Assembly: GCA_963837325.1 (NCBI GenBank)
Contig: CAWIMV010000004.1
Coordinates: 1 to 64,000, forward strand
Source of the DNA: CAVQKZ01 sp963837325
GTDB taxonomy: Bacteria > Actinomycetota > Actinomycetes > Mycobacteriales > Jatrophihabitantaceae
DNA length: 64,000 nucleotides
Reading direction: 5' to 3'
The notes under the pieces were generated by a model. The model did no database searches and was not told where the DNA came from. It saw only the letters and a list, made by a program, of their open reading frames with translations. Of this stretch, positions 33,857 through 41,769 are shown in pieces (positions within the stretch are counted from its first letter, which is position 1; every line of letters starts with the position of its first letter). The translations under genes were made by a program, and so were the position numbers.

Positions 33857-34088
33857 GCATGTTTTCCCCGCTGGTGACCGGTTCCAGCACCCCAAAACGA
33901 TCAGCAGCGGGGAAAAGACCACGACACCACGCCGCCCCCGGCATGTTTTCCCCGCCGGTGACCGGTTCCAGCACCCCAAAACGATCAGCAGCGGGGAAAA
34001 GACCGCCACACCAACCCGCCACCGGCATGTTTTCCCCGCCAGTGACCGGTTCCAGCACCCCAAAACGATCAGCAGCGGGGAAAAGACC
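33857..34088. repeat. Three 84-bp tandem units with internal inverted repeat
   Basis: A 64-base core starting GCATGTTTTCCCCGC and ending AGCGGGGAAAAGACC occurs at 33857-33920, 33941-34004 and 34025-34088, each separated by 20 bases of similar but not identical sequence, giving an exact 84-base period. The core is nearly identical in all copies. Its ends form an inverted repeat, TTTTCCCCGCTG with CAGCGGGGAAAA, perfect in copy 1 and with one or two mismatches in copies 2 and 3. Inside, GGTG/CACC flanks ACCGGT. The A/T runs stand out from the GC-rich surroundings. The array fills most of the 474-base gap 33770-34243 and lies beyond a separate terminator. 84 is a multiple of three, so a frame on the minus strand stays open through it, but it has no start or family support. 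Confidence 0.85.
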
Positions 34089-34243
34089 ACGAACACCACG
34101 CCGGCACCGGCCCGGCACCAGCCCGGCACCACGCCGCCCCCCACGGCGGCCGGTGCGCACCACCTCCGCCGGTCGCATCCGCGGTATGCGCAGACGCCGT
34201 CACCGGACATGCGGCACCCTGTACGCATGGCGAAGGCGACGAC

Positions 34244-34858
34244 GTGACTGCAGGTCTGGGGCGGTTTGCCGTGCAGGCAACGCCGGATGACGGAACCCGC
34301 CTCGGCCTGGCCATGCCGTGGGACGAGGACACTCGACCGGAGTACTCGCCGCCGGATCCGCAGCGGCACTACACCGCCACCGAGCAAGCCACCGCCCACC
34401 ACCTGGTCCAGGTGCACGATCACCTGCGCGCCGAACTGGAACGAGTGCGGCAACTCGTCGACGAAGTCGCTTCCGGTGAACTCGACGTCGGTCTGGCCCG
34501 GTCGTTGATCAACTCGATGACCATGCGCCAGAACAACTGGACGCTCGGTACTTACTGCCAGGCATACTGCCGGGTCGTGACCACCCACCACACGCTCGAG
34601 GACGCGTCCGTGTTCCCGCACCTGCGCAGCCGCGAGCCCGCGCTGGCACCGGTCATCGATCGGCTCGAGCAGGAACACCACGTGATCGCCGGGGTTCTGG
34701 ACGACGTCGACCGTGCGCTGGTCGCCCTGGTTTCGACGCCGGGCCAACTGGACGCGCTGCGCGCAGCAATCGACACCCTCACAGACACGATGCTGTCGCA
34801 CCTGTCCTACGAGGAACGGATGCTGCTCGAACCGCTCGCCCGGCACAGCTTCTACTGA
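34244..34858 (+). CDS. Hemerythrin (HHE) domain protein
   Basis: 204 residues from a GTG at 34244 (GAAGGCG upstream); an ATG at 34313 is a possible later start. The C-terminal ~150 residues form the HHE four-helix bundle: HHLVQVHDHLRAELERV with its His pair, VVTTHHTLEDASVFPHL (His-His and Glu) and LEQEHHVIAGVLDDVD plus LSHLSYEERMLLEPL supplying the remaining His/Glu ligands of a di-iron site. Actinomycete members are linked to redox or NO sensing and often to stress regulons, but no specific role can be fixed. The N-terminal 60 residues are hydrophilic and not conserved. Confidence 0.85.
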   Translation: MTAGLGRFAVQATPDDGTRLGLAMPWDEDTRPEYSPPDPQRHYTATEQATAHHLVQVHDHLRAELERVRQLVDEVASGELDVGLARSLINSMTMRQNNWTLGTYCQAYCRVVTTHHTLEDASVFPHLRSREPALAPVIDRLEQEHHVIAGVLDDVDRALVALVSTPGQLDALRAAIDTLTDTMLSHLSYEERMLLEPLARHSFY

Positions 34859-34935
34859 TCACGTCGCCAGGTGCGGCATGGCCGCTAGCGCCGCGCAAGT
34901 TGAATCCATATCACTGTCATGCAATGATTTGACGC

Positions 34936-35571
34936 ATGAGCCCGCAGCGACGCGATCCGGCCGTCCGCGAACTGCTCATCGACGCGGCGGCCAAGATCTT
35001 GGCGGAGGACGGGATCGCCGGCTTGACCACGCGGCGCCTCGCGGCGGAAAGCTCCCGCTCGACGATGGCGATCTATACCCACCTCGGCGGTATGGAACGG
35101 GTTCAGCGCGCCGTACGGGAGGACGGGTTCGCCCGCCTCGCCGCACACACTGAGGCCATCGGGGCGTCCGCGGATCCGGTGGCCGACCTGATCGCGATCA
35201 GCGAGGCGTACTTCGCCTTCGGAATCGCCCACCCGCACCTCTACCGTGCGATGTTCATCGACCGTCCGGTCGAGGACGACAAGGCTGGAGCGGCGGCATT
35301 CGAGGCAATCGTGAGCGCCGTCCGACGCTGCATCGACGCAGGGCGACTGCCTGAGGTCGCGCCGACCATGGCGGTGATCTGGGCGGCTCAGATCTGGAGC
35401 ATGCGCCACGGCATCGTCACCATGGTGCTGTCCGATGCGTTGCCCGAGGCGCAGGCCCGCTACGTGCTATCGGACATGATCTTGCGCCTGCTGATCGGCT
35501 ACGGCGACGACCCGGGCGCCGCGCGACGATCGGTGCGTCGGGCGTCGCGCCAGAGTGCTGCGTCGGCATGA
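34936..35571 (+). CDS. TetR/AcrR-family transcriptional regulator
   Basis: 211-residue regulator with an N-terminal TetR helix-turn-helix (RELLIDAAAKILAEDGIAGLTTRRLAAESSRSTMAIYTHLGGMERV, residues about 11-56, written in part only as a motif range) and an all-helical ligand domain of the WHG type (AYFAFGIAHPHLYRAMF). The stop overlaps the start of the next gene (ATGA), so it belongs to a three-gene operon with a membrane protein and an ArsR-like regulator. Likely autoregulated. The HTH motif core is LTTRRLAAESSRSTMAIYTH. Confidence 0.93.
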   Translation: MSPQRRDPAVRELLIDAAAKILAEDGIAGLTTRRLAAESSRSTMAIYTHLGGMERVQRAVREDGFARLAAHTEAIGASADPVADLIAISEAYFAFGIAHPHLYRAMFIDRPVEDDKAGAAAFEAIVSAVRRCIDAGRLPEVAPTMAVIWAAQIWSMRHGIVTMVLSDALPEAQARYVLSDMILRLLIGYGDDPGAARRSVRRASRQSAASA

Positions 35572-36278
35572 GCAGCACCGCGGCTGCACGGCAAACGGCG
35601 TCGGAGGCCGACCACTCGTTGCCCGAGGCGGTACGGGCGGCGTGGCGATCTGCTCGTCGCTCCGGCCTCATTGCCCCGGAATTGCCGTCCATTCTGTTCG
35701 TGGCCGTCGCCTCCTGCACCGGCTTCTGGTGGGGGCTCGGGATCGGCGCGCTGGCCGTCGTCGCAGTTCTCGGCGCACGACTGCGTCGCGCCCTGCCGAC
35801 GCGCACCGTCGTAGGCGGAGCGGTCGGCCTCGCCATCGCGGCGAGCATCGCGTACCGGACCGGCGTGGCTGCTAGCGGCGTGCTGTCCGACGTCTGTATC
35901 GACCTTGGCCTCGCCGCCGTCCTCGCCGGATCAATCGTCGTGCGCCGACCTCTGTTCGGAGTGCTGTGGAGCCTCGTGCGTCGCGAGCCGCTGCCGTTTC
36001 GAGCGAGTCGCTCCGCCCGCCGTGCCTACAACTTGATGACTGGAATTGCCGCTGTCGCGCTCGCCATCCGGTCGCTTGCGCTGGCCGTCGTGTACGTCCG
36101 CGACGAGCAAATTGCCTGGCTGCTCGCCGTTAAGATCGTCTTGGGGCTGCCCGTCACGCTCGTGGTCATCGCCGCCGCCTATGCCGCAGCCGGTGTGCAC
36201 GACGACGACAGCCAGGCGGAGCAGACCACGGGGCAGACCACCGAGCAGACCACGTACGGGAAGGGGGTGTCCGCATGA
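35568..36278 (+). CDS. DUF3159-like multi-spanning membrane protein
   Basis: 236-residue membrane protein with six predicted helices (about 40-58, 60-72, 80-98, 108-128, 155-175, 185-208) and a hydrophilic Thr/Gln-rich tail (TTGQTTEQTT). The pattern ELPSILFVAVASCTGFWWGLGIGA and the later RRPLFGVLWSLVRREP fits DUF3159-type proteins, related to intracellular septation-like membrane proteins. No function is known. Start and stop overlap the flanking regulator genes (ATGA at both ends), so expression is tied to them. Confidence 0.8.
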   Translation: MSSTAAARQTASEADHSLPEAVRAAWRSARRSGLIAPELPSILFVAVASCTGFWWGLGIGALAVVAVLGARLRRALPTRTVVGGAVGLAIAASIAYRTGVAASGVLSDVCIDLGLAAVLAGSIVVRRPLFGVLWSLVRREPLPFRASRSARRAYNLMTGIAAVALAIRSLALAVVYVRDEQIAWLLAVKIVLGLPVTLVVIAAAYAAAGVHDDDSQAEQTTGQTTEQTTYGKGVSA

Positions 36279-37237
36279 GCACGATGGTGGCCGAACCGCG
36301 GATTGCTCTGGTGCCCGACCTGTCGATGCTGTCGCTGAGCCTGCACGCGCTGCTCGGCGAACGCGGTGGGATACCCGAACGCCTGCGGTTGCGCTTGCGC
36401 ACCGTGCTGTCCGGGCCGTCGGCGCAGGATGCGTTCGGCCCGATCGTGCGGCTGAGCGGTGCCCGTCGGCAGATGCCCTCGGCTGTCGCACCGCTGCTAC
36501 CGGTCGCCGACGTCGCCTTCGAGGCGCAAATCGCCGCGCTGCGCGACAACCACAGCGACCTGCGCAAGGACCTGGCCGCGCTCTACCCCGCGCAGCTACC
36601 ACCGGCCTGGCGACGGGCCGCCGACAATCCTGCGCGCTGGTCGCGGGCGGTCGCAGACACCTTGAACGACGCCTGGAGCGCCATCGGCTCACAGGCCTGG
36701 CGGCAGGGCCGGTCGTTGATCGACCGCGAGTTCCGCCGGGTCGGACTCGCGATCGCGCGCGGCGCTGCCGACGGTCTGATCAACTCACTGTCCCCGCGGA
36801 TCTGTTACGACCAGGACGCCGTGTTGATCGACCGACGGGTCCGCGTACGACTGCGGGGCAGACGGATCGTCATGGCCCCGATGATCTCCGCTCCTGGCTC
36901 GATCGTCGTCGAACGCGACGATCCCGATGCTGTCGTCATCGGATACGCCCTGCCCCGCTCCCTGCAGGCCTGGCACGCTGAGCCGGTCCGGACCCGCTCC
37001 GCGCACGACCCGCTCAGCGTCGTCCTCGGCCCGGTACGCGCCACGATTTTGCGACTGTTGCACCGGCAACTGAGCATGAGCCAACTCGCCACCGAACTGC
37101 GCTGCGCCCCGAGCACCGTCACACACCACTGCAACGGACTCGAGTCTGCCGGACTGATCGCGCGCCTCCGCGACGGAAAAACCGTATGGATCTCACGCAC
37201 CGTACGCGGCGCGGAAATGGTTGACCTGCTGAGCTGA
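36275..37237 (+). CDS. ArsR-like winged-helix regulator with DUF5937-type N-terminal domain
   Basis: 320 residues. The N-terminal ~230 residues follow the pattern of DUF5937-type proteins (LSLHALLGERG, LYPAQLPPAWRRAADNP, LRGRRIVMAPMIS). The C-terminal 75 residues are a winged helix of ArsR type: PVRATILRLLHRQLSMSQLATEL, then CAPSTVTHHCNGLESAGLIARLRDGKTVWISRT. No metal-binding Cys motif is visible, so it is not a metal sensor of the classical kind. Overlaps the membrane-protein gene by ATGA. Last gene of the trio; the convergent gene follows after 108 bases in which no clear terminator is seen. Confidence 0.82.
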   Translation: MSTMVAEPRIALVPDLSMLSLSLHALLGERGGIPERLRLRLRTVLSGPSAQDAFGPIVRLSGARRQMPSAVAPLLPVADVAFEAQIAALRDNHSDLRKDLAALYPAQLPPAWRRAADNPARWSRAVADTLNDAWSAIGSQAWRQGRSLIDREFRRVGLAIARGAADGLINSLSPRICYDQDAVLIDRRVRVRLRGRRIVMAPMISAPGSIVVERDDPDAVVIGYALPRSLQAWHAEPVRTRSAHDPLSVVLGPVRATILRLLHRQLSMSQLATELRCAPSTVTHHCNGLESAGLIARLRDGKTVWISRTVRGAEMVDLLS

Positions 37238-37345
37238 ACCGTCCACGAAAAGACGCCCGAGACACGATACGTCCGGTCCATGGCCTGGAAGTCGCCGTAA
37301 CGCTCCGCCTCGTTCACCAGTTCGGTTCTTGAGCTCGCAGGCGAG

Positions 37346-38005
37346 TCACGATGCGGTCAGTTGCTGCAGGAAAGCCTTCGGTGCGAGCCCCAAGCCAAGA
37401 TCGTGCGCGCCGTGCCGGTGCAGGGCGAACGTCCCATCGCGCGCGACTTTCAACATCGTGCTCGCAGCGTGTGTCCTGCTGAGGTCGCGTCGCCGGTCAC
37501 CGTCGATGACGGGTGCGTCGTCGCCAAAGCTGGCGAGTGCCTCGACCGCGGTGGTGGCAGGCTGTTGGCCGGTGCGATTGGCGCTGCTGCCGTAGAGCCG
37601 CGGGAACTGATCCCACAGTTGCGCAGTAGCGGTCCAGTGTCCGTTGAACACGGCCAGGAAGCCATTGCGCACCGCGGGGTTGATCCAGTCCGGGCGAGGC
37701 GCGCCGTCGCGTAACGGAACGAGCAGCGACAACCGTCTCCGCAGCATTACGACGAGCCTCGGCAACGTGCGAGCTGGGACGTCGAAGCCGGTCGCGACCT
37801 GTTGCCACTCGGCCTGGTTGTGCAGCGAGATCGCGACGTTCTGCTCGAGCGGCCGGCCTTTGAGCAGGTTCACCGCTCGTGGGCTGGTCGCGACGATGCC
37901 GTAGGTCATCGGACTGGGATTCGGCACGATGACCGCGCGCCCGACCTCCAGTCCCGCACATGCCTCCGCGAGACCGGGCAGTTCGCGCGGCTCGGCATCG
38001 GCCAT
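37346..38005 (-). CDS. Sua5/YciO/YrdC-like domain protein
   Basis: 219 residues, ATG at 38005 with GGAGCG six bases upstream. The fold signature is visible: PNPSPMTYGIVATSPRAVNLLKGRPLEQNVAI (nucleotide-binding K-GRP region) and GSSANRTGQQPATTAVEAL (the SAN-x-SG motif), as in threonylcarbamoyl-AMP synthases. It is divergent, lacks the usual KR-x9-KR pattern in full, and lies at the end of a catabolic operon instead of next to tRNA-modification genes, so a paralogue with a different carboxylate or carbamoyl/acyl-adenylate substrate is more likely than the housekeeping Sua5. Thirty bases follow the MFS stop. Confidence 0.72.
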   Translation of the reverse strand: MADAEPRELPGLAEACAGLEVGRAVIVPNPSPMTYGIVATSPRAVNLLKGRPLEQNVAISLHNQAEWQQVATGFDVPARTLPRLVVMLRRRLSLLVPLRDGAPRPDWINPAVRNGFLAVFNGHWTATAQLWDQFPRLYGSSANRTGQQPATTAVEALASFGDDAPVIDGDRRRDLSRTHAASTMLKVARDGTFALHRHGAHDLGLGLAPKAFLQQLTAS

Positions 38006-38035
38006 GGGTTCGCTCCGTTCTCCTGGGTCGACCGG

Positions 38036-39517
38036 TTACCGGTTGGGCAGCATGGCATTCCCGGGCTGCACGCCCGCTGCGTCTTCGTTTCGTGCGGTCG
38101 AAATCAGCGCGACGGGCGTGTTGGGCGTGTTGGGCGCGACGCTGGAGTCGGGTTCGACGAGTGCACCGACGACCCGACCGTTGCTCTGGGGCCCGAACAC
38201 ACCGACGGTGAGGACCGCGACGACGATGCAGACCGCGATGATGGTGAGCAACGTGGACGCGCCGTGATCGTCCAGGAGCGGAACCAGGATGAACGGCATG
38301 GCGCCGCTGGAGAGGCGGGACAGCGAGTAGACCCAGCTTGACGCGGTGGCTCGCAGCCGGGTCGGGAAGATCTCGGCCTGATAGATGTGGAAGGCGTTGG
38401 ACAGGATGTACGTCGCCATCGTGTAGCCCACGCCGAAGAAGATGATGGCCGCCGGTGACGACGCCGAGGCGAAGCCGATGCCGAACAGAGCCATCCCGAA
38501 TCCGGCCAAGACGAGTTGATGCTTGCGTTCGACGCGTTCGACGAACAGCAATGACAGCGCCGATCCCGCCGGAGCGCCGAGATACGACAACGCGGTGTAG
38601 AGCAAGGCCTCCGTGGTGTCGTAGCCCTTGCTGAGCAGGATCAGCGGAACGAGGGTGCCGAATCCGTAGGCTGCGAAGGGCTGCAGAACGTGGAACACAG
38701 CCATGATCCCGAAGCGGCGACCGTAGGGCGGACGGAATAGGTCTCGCAAGTGCGTGCGAGCTCCGGCCACCGGACTGCTCGCGGCGACGGGTTCAGCAAG
38801 CGCGATGCCGGCCCGTCGCGCTTCGGCCTCGAGTTGCTCGACAATGCGCTCCGCTTCTTGATGGCGCCCCACCGACTCCAGCCAACGCGGCGATTCAGTG
38901 GCCGTGGCGCGTAGGACGTACGCAACGACTGCGCCGCAGGCCCCGATGAGGAACATCCATCGCCAGCCCGGAAGCCCCAGCGGGTGCAACGGCAACATCC
39001 ACCTCCCGAGGAACCCGGCGATCGGAATACCGAGGTATCCGACAGTGAGGGCGATGGCGAGGTAGTGACCACGTTTCTTCGCCGGCAGCAAGTCACTCAG
39101 GTAGGTGTCGACCAGCGGTGGCACCGCGCCGATGCCGAGGCCGGCCAGGAACCTGGTGCCGATGAGCATCCATGGTCCGGTGCTCAGGGCCCCCAGCAGC
39201 GCGAACAGGGAGTAGAACGCGACGCCCATGATGATGGTGTCCCGCCGGCCCCACTTGTCGGCGATGCGACCGATGGTCACAGCTCCGACGAACATGCCGA
39301 AGAAGACCGACGCGAGCAGGTATTTCAACAGCCCTGAATGCATGTGGAACTGCTTGGTCAGGATGGTTGCCGCGATGCCGGCGAGGTAGATTTCGTAGAG
39401 CTCGAAGATCAAAACCAGACTGATGAACGCAACCGCGCGACGGTGCGTTCGGGTGATGGGCAACCGGTCCAGACGGCTGTGCACCGTACCGACCGTAGGC
39501 CCGCTTCCTTCGGACAT
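38036..39517 (-). CDS. MFS transporter (metabolite:H+ symporter type)
   Basis: 493-residue major facilitator with 12 predicted helices. ATG at 39517 is seven bases after GGAGG. Signature loops: GRIADKWGRRDTIIMG after helix 2, RFLAGLGIGAVPPLVDTYLSDLLP near helix 4, ESPRWLESVGRHQEAERIVEQL in the central loop, and AEIFPTRLRATASSW after helix 10, all typical of the sugar/aromatic-acid/organic-acid symporter group. In this operon with a CoA-transferase and an HMG-CoA-lyase-like enzyme it probably imports the organic acid that they degrade. The long C-terminal tail (about 45 residues) is cytoplasmic. Confidence 0.9.
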   Translation of the reverse strand: MSEGSGPTVGTVHSRLDRLPITRTHRRAVAFISLVLIFELYEIYLAGIAATILTKQFHMHSGLLKYLLASVFFGMFVGAVTIGRIADKWGRRDTIIMGVAFYSLFALLGALSTGPWMLIGTRFLAGLGIGAVPPLVDTYLSDLLPAKKRGHYLAIALTVGYLGIPIAGFLGRWMLPLHPLGLPGWRWMFLIGACGAVVAYVLRATATESPRWLESVGRHQEAERIVEQLEAEARRAGIALAEPVAASSPVAGARTHLRDLFRPPYGRRFGIMAVFHVLQPFAAYGFGTLVPLILLSKGYDTTEALLYTALSYLGAPAGSALSLLFVERVERKHQLVLAGFGMALFGIGFASASSPAAIIFFGVGYTMATYILSNAFHIYQAEIFPTRLRATASSWVYSLSRLSSGAMPFILVPLLDDHGASTLLTIIAVCIVVAVLTVGVFGPQSNGRVVGALVEPDSSVAPNTPNTPVALISTARNEDAAGVQPGNAMLPNR

Positions 39518-39528
39518 CGTGAAGCCTC

Positions 39529-40419
39529 CTATGACATTTCATTGATTGATCGTGCGCTGAGCGGCGTGGCCCGGCCCAGCGATCGCTTGATGACGACGAC
39601 GGCGTCGGCCAGCGCGCTCTCATCGATCCCCGTGGCGATGCCACGGGCATGCAGGTGGGCGACGAGGTCTTCGGTCGCAACGTTGGGACCCGCTCCGGGC
39701 GCGAACGGACATCCGCCGTAACCACCGGCCGCGCTGTCGAAATCGTTGATGCCTGCGGCTATCGCGGCATCCACGGTGGACAGCGCCTGGCCGTGCGCAT
39801 TGTGCAGGTGCAAGCCGAACAACACGCCGGGCAACGTGCTACGCACGGTGTCGAGCGAGCGCAGCACCTGAGCCGCGGAGGCCGTGCCGAGCGTGTCGGC
39901 CAGCACGATGCGGCCGATACCCATGTCCGTGAACCGTCGTGCCACCGCCAGCAACTCCGAGGGTGCAATTTCGCCGTTGAACGGGCAGACGAATGCGGTC
40001 GAGATACCGGCGGTGAACTGAACTTCTGGGTGGGCCGTGACTGCCGCCGCAAGGTCTGCGAGTGCCGCGTCGACGTCGCGGCCGGCATTGGCTCGGCTGT
40101 GTTCCGGACTGGCCGAGGCGACTACGGTGATCTGCCGCGCACCGGCGGAAATCGCTTGGCGTATGCCGCGGCCGTGCAATGCCAGCACGTGATAGTGCAC
40201 GGACACATCGCGGGGAAGCCTGGCAACCAGTTCTGCAGCCCCCGCCATCTGCGGCACGCGTCCGGGGTTCACGAATGACGCTACCTCGATGTGTCGCAAC
40301 CCTGCTGCCACCAGCGCGTTTGCGATAGCGAGCCGGTCTGATACGGGCACCAGCACCGGCTCGTCCTGCAGCCCGTCGCGTAGCACGACGTCCCGGATGG
40401 TGATCTGACTGGTTTTCAA
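39529..40419 (-). CDS. Hydroxymethylglutaryl-CoA lyase-like enzyme
   Basis: 296-residue DRE-TIM-type lyase. TTG start at 40419 shares bases with the CoA-transferase stop (TTGA) and has AAGGAGG five bases upstream. Motifs: VVLRDGLQDEP (catalytic Arg/Asp), LADTLGTAS, metal-binding HLHNAHGQ, and GGCPFAPGAGPNVATEDL with the catalytic Cys. Enzymes of this family cleave 3-hydroxy-3-methylglutaryl-CoA to acetyl-CoA and acetoacetate, but related ones act on citramalyl-CoA-like or other beta-hydroxyacyl-CoA. The co-transcribed class III CoA-transferase would supply the CoA thioester. Confidence 0.92.
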   Translation of the reverse strand: MKTSQITIRDVVLRDGLQDEPVLVPVSDRLAIANALVAAGLRHIEVASFVNPGRVPQMAGAAELVARLPRDVSVHYHVLALHGRGIRQAISAGARQITVVASASPEHSRANAGRDVDAALADLAAAVTAHPEVQFTAGISTAFVCPFNGEIAPSELLAVARRFTDMGIGRIVLADTLGTASAAQVLRSLDTVRSTLPGVLFGLHLHNAHGQALSTVDAAIAAGINDFDSAAGGYGGCPFAPGAGPNVATEDLVAHLHARGIATGIDESALADAVVVIKRSLGRATPLSARSINEMS

Positions 40420-41627
40420 ATCACCCTCCTTGCGCGGTGTTCGGCGAGCTCGTCCTCGGCGATCCCGAGGAGGTCTCGCAGTACCTGCTCGGTGTGTTCA
40501 CCCAGGTTGGGGCCGGGCCAGCGCACGTCGCCGGCTGCTCCGGGCAGGGTGGGCACCACGCCGGGAAACCGGATCTCCTCGGCTTCGCCGTCGATCACGA
40601 CCTCGAGCGGACGCAGCATCCCCCTGGCGTGATAGTGCTCGTCCGTCGCGATGGCCTCCGCGTCGTAAACGGGACCGGCCGGCACGCCCGCGTTGTTGAG
40701 GATCCGCACCGCCTTGATCGCGTCCTGGCGTGCGGTCCAGTCGTTGATCGCTGCGTCAAGTTCGGCGCGCCTGGCATAACGTGCATCACCGTTCGCAAGC
40801 GTCGGGTCGTCGGCGAGATCGCCACGGCCGATAGTGCTCATCAACCGGTTGAAGGCACGACTGGAGTTGCCCGCAATCATCACCGACTGTCCGTCCGCGG
40901 TCGCATAGATGCCGCTCGGCACCACGCCGGGCAGGCTGCCGGCCGTGCGTTCACGCACAACGCCGTAGGCGTCGTAGTCGGGAACCAGCGACTCCATCAA
41001 CATGAAGGCCGCCTCGTACAGACCGACGTCAACGACGCGCATCCCGCTGCGATCGTGCCCGCGCGCCTTGGCGAGCAACAGCATCAGCGCACCCAGCGCA
41101 CCGTAGAGCCCAGCGGTCGTATCCGCGATCGGTGCCGCCGGACGCACCGGAGGACGGTCCGGATATCCGGTTACGTGGCGCAAGCCGCCGAACGCCTCGG
41201 CGACCCCGCCGAAACCGGCGTGGTCCCGGTACGGGCCGGTCTGCCCGTACCCGGAGATTCGGACGAGGACGACCTCGGGATTGGCCTGCTCGAGTTGCTC
41301 CGGTCCCAAGCCCCAGCGTTCGAGCGTGCCGGGGCGGAAGTTCTCTATGACCACGTCGACCTGCCCGACCAGGCGCAAGGCGATGGCACGGCCGGCATCG
41401 GTACGCAGGTCGAGCGTGACGGACTTCTTGTTCCGCGCGACGGTACGAAACAGCATCGAGGTTTCACCGCGGTGCCGTCGCCAGCCCCGTAACTCATCCC
41501 CGCCGTCCGGCTGCTCAACCTTGATCACCTCCGCACCGAAATCCGCAAACAGGCGGGCCGCGAATGGGCCGGCGATGAAGTTGCCCAGCTCGAGGACGCG
41601 TAACCCGGTCAGCGGTGCGTCAGCCAC
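40416..41627 (-). CDS. Class III (CaiB/BaiF) CoA-transferase
   Basis: 403 residues, GTG start at 41627. Class III CoA-transferase pattern: LRVLELGNFIAGPFAARLFADFGAEVIKVE, the nucleotide-proximal NKKSVTLDLR, ENFRPGTLERWGLG, SGYGQTGPY and the catalytic Asp169 in RPAAPIADTTAGLYG, the same residue number as in formyl-CoA transferase. It moves CoA from a donor acyl-CoA (often succinyl-CoA) to a free organic acid. First gene of the leftward four-gene operon; divergent from the MmyB-type regulator with a candidate operator between them. Confidence 0.93.
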   Translation of the reverse strand: MADAPLTGLRVLELGNFIAGPFAARLFADFGAEVIKVEQPDGGDELRGWRRHRGETSMLFRTVARNKKSVTLDLRTDAGRAIALRLVGQVDVVIENFRPGTLERWGLGPEQLEQANPEVVLVRISGYGQTGPYRDHAGFGGVAEAFGGLRHVTGYPDRPPVRPAAPIADTTAGLYGALGALMLLLAKARGHDRSGMRVVDVGLYEAAFMLMESLVPDYDAYGVVRERTAGSLPGVVPSGIYATADGQSVMIAGNSSRAFNRLMSTIGRGDLADDPTLANGDARYARRAELDAAINDWTARQDAIKAVRILNNAGVPAGPVYDAEAIATDEHYHARGMLRPLEVVIDGEAEEIRFPGVVPTLPGAAGDVRWPGPNLGEHTEQVLRDLLGIAEDELAEHRARRVI

Positions 41628-41715
41628 CGCGCGTGTCCATCAACGAGCCCCCCGCAGGTCAGTAGACAGAAAGGATTGCGGGATGTCGGTAAGCGGACCA
41701 GACCTGTTGTAATAG

Positions 41716-41732
41716 TGGTACTGGTACTACCA
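41716..41732. promoter_or_regulatory. Imperfect palindrome TGGTA-n7-TACCA in divergent promoter
   Basis: TGGTACTGGTACTACCA lies midway between the divergent CoA-transferase and MmyB-type regulator genes. It has five-base perfect arms and internal repeats of GGTACT/TGGTAC. Position and symmetry suggest the operator bound by the regulator encoded next door. Confidence 0.45.
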
Positions 41733-41769
41733 GCGGCTCAGGTCTGCTCAACTCTCGAGAGGGAGCACC

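Noticed and set aside
33857..34088. CRISPR-like array of repeats with 20-base spacers
   Set aside because: Repeats are 64 bases, spacers resemble each other, only three units exist and no cas genes are near; it is a tandem repeat.
34201..34243. ATG at 34227 as start of the hemerythrin gene
   Set aside because: That frame stops after six codons; the GTG at 34244 is the in-frame choice.
33656..34846. Long minus-strand open frame through the repeat array and hemerythrin gene
   Set aside because: It is open only because the 84-base period is a multiple of three and the region is GC-rich; the + strand hemerythrin is a recognised family and the frame has no family match.
36805..37317. Minus-strand frame beginning in the gap after the ArsR-like gene
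   Set aside because: Most of it is antisense to that gene; the short intergenic part resembles no family I know.
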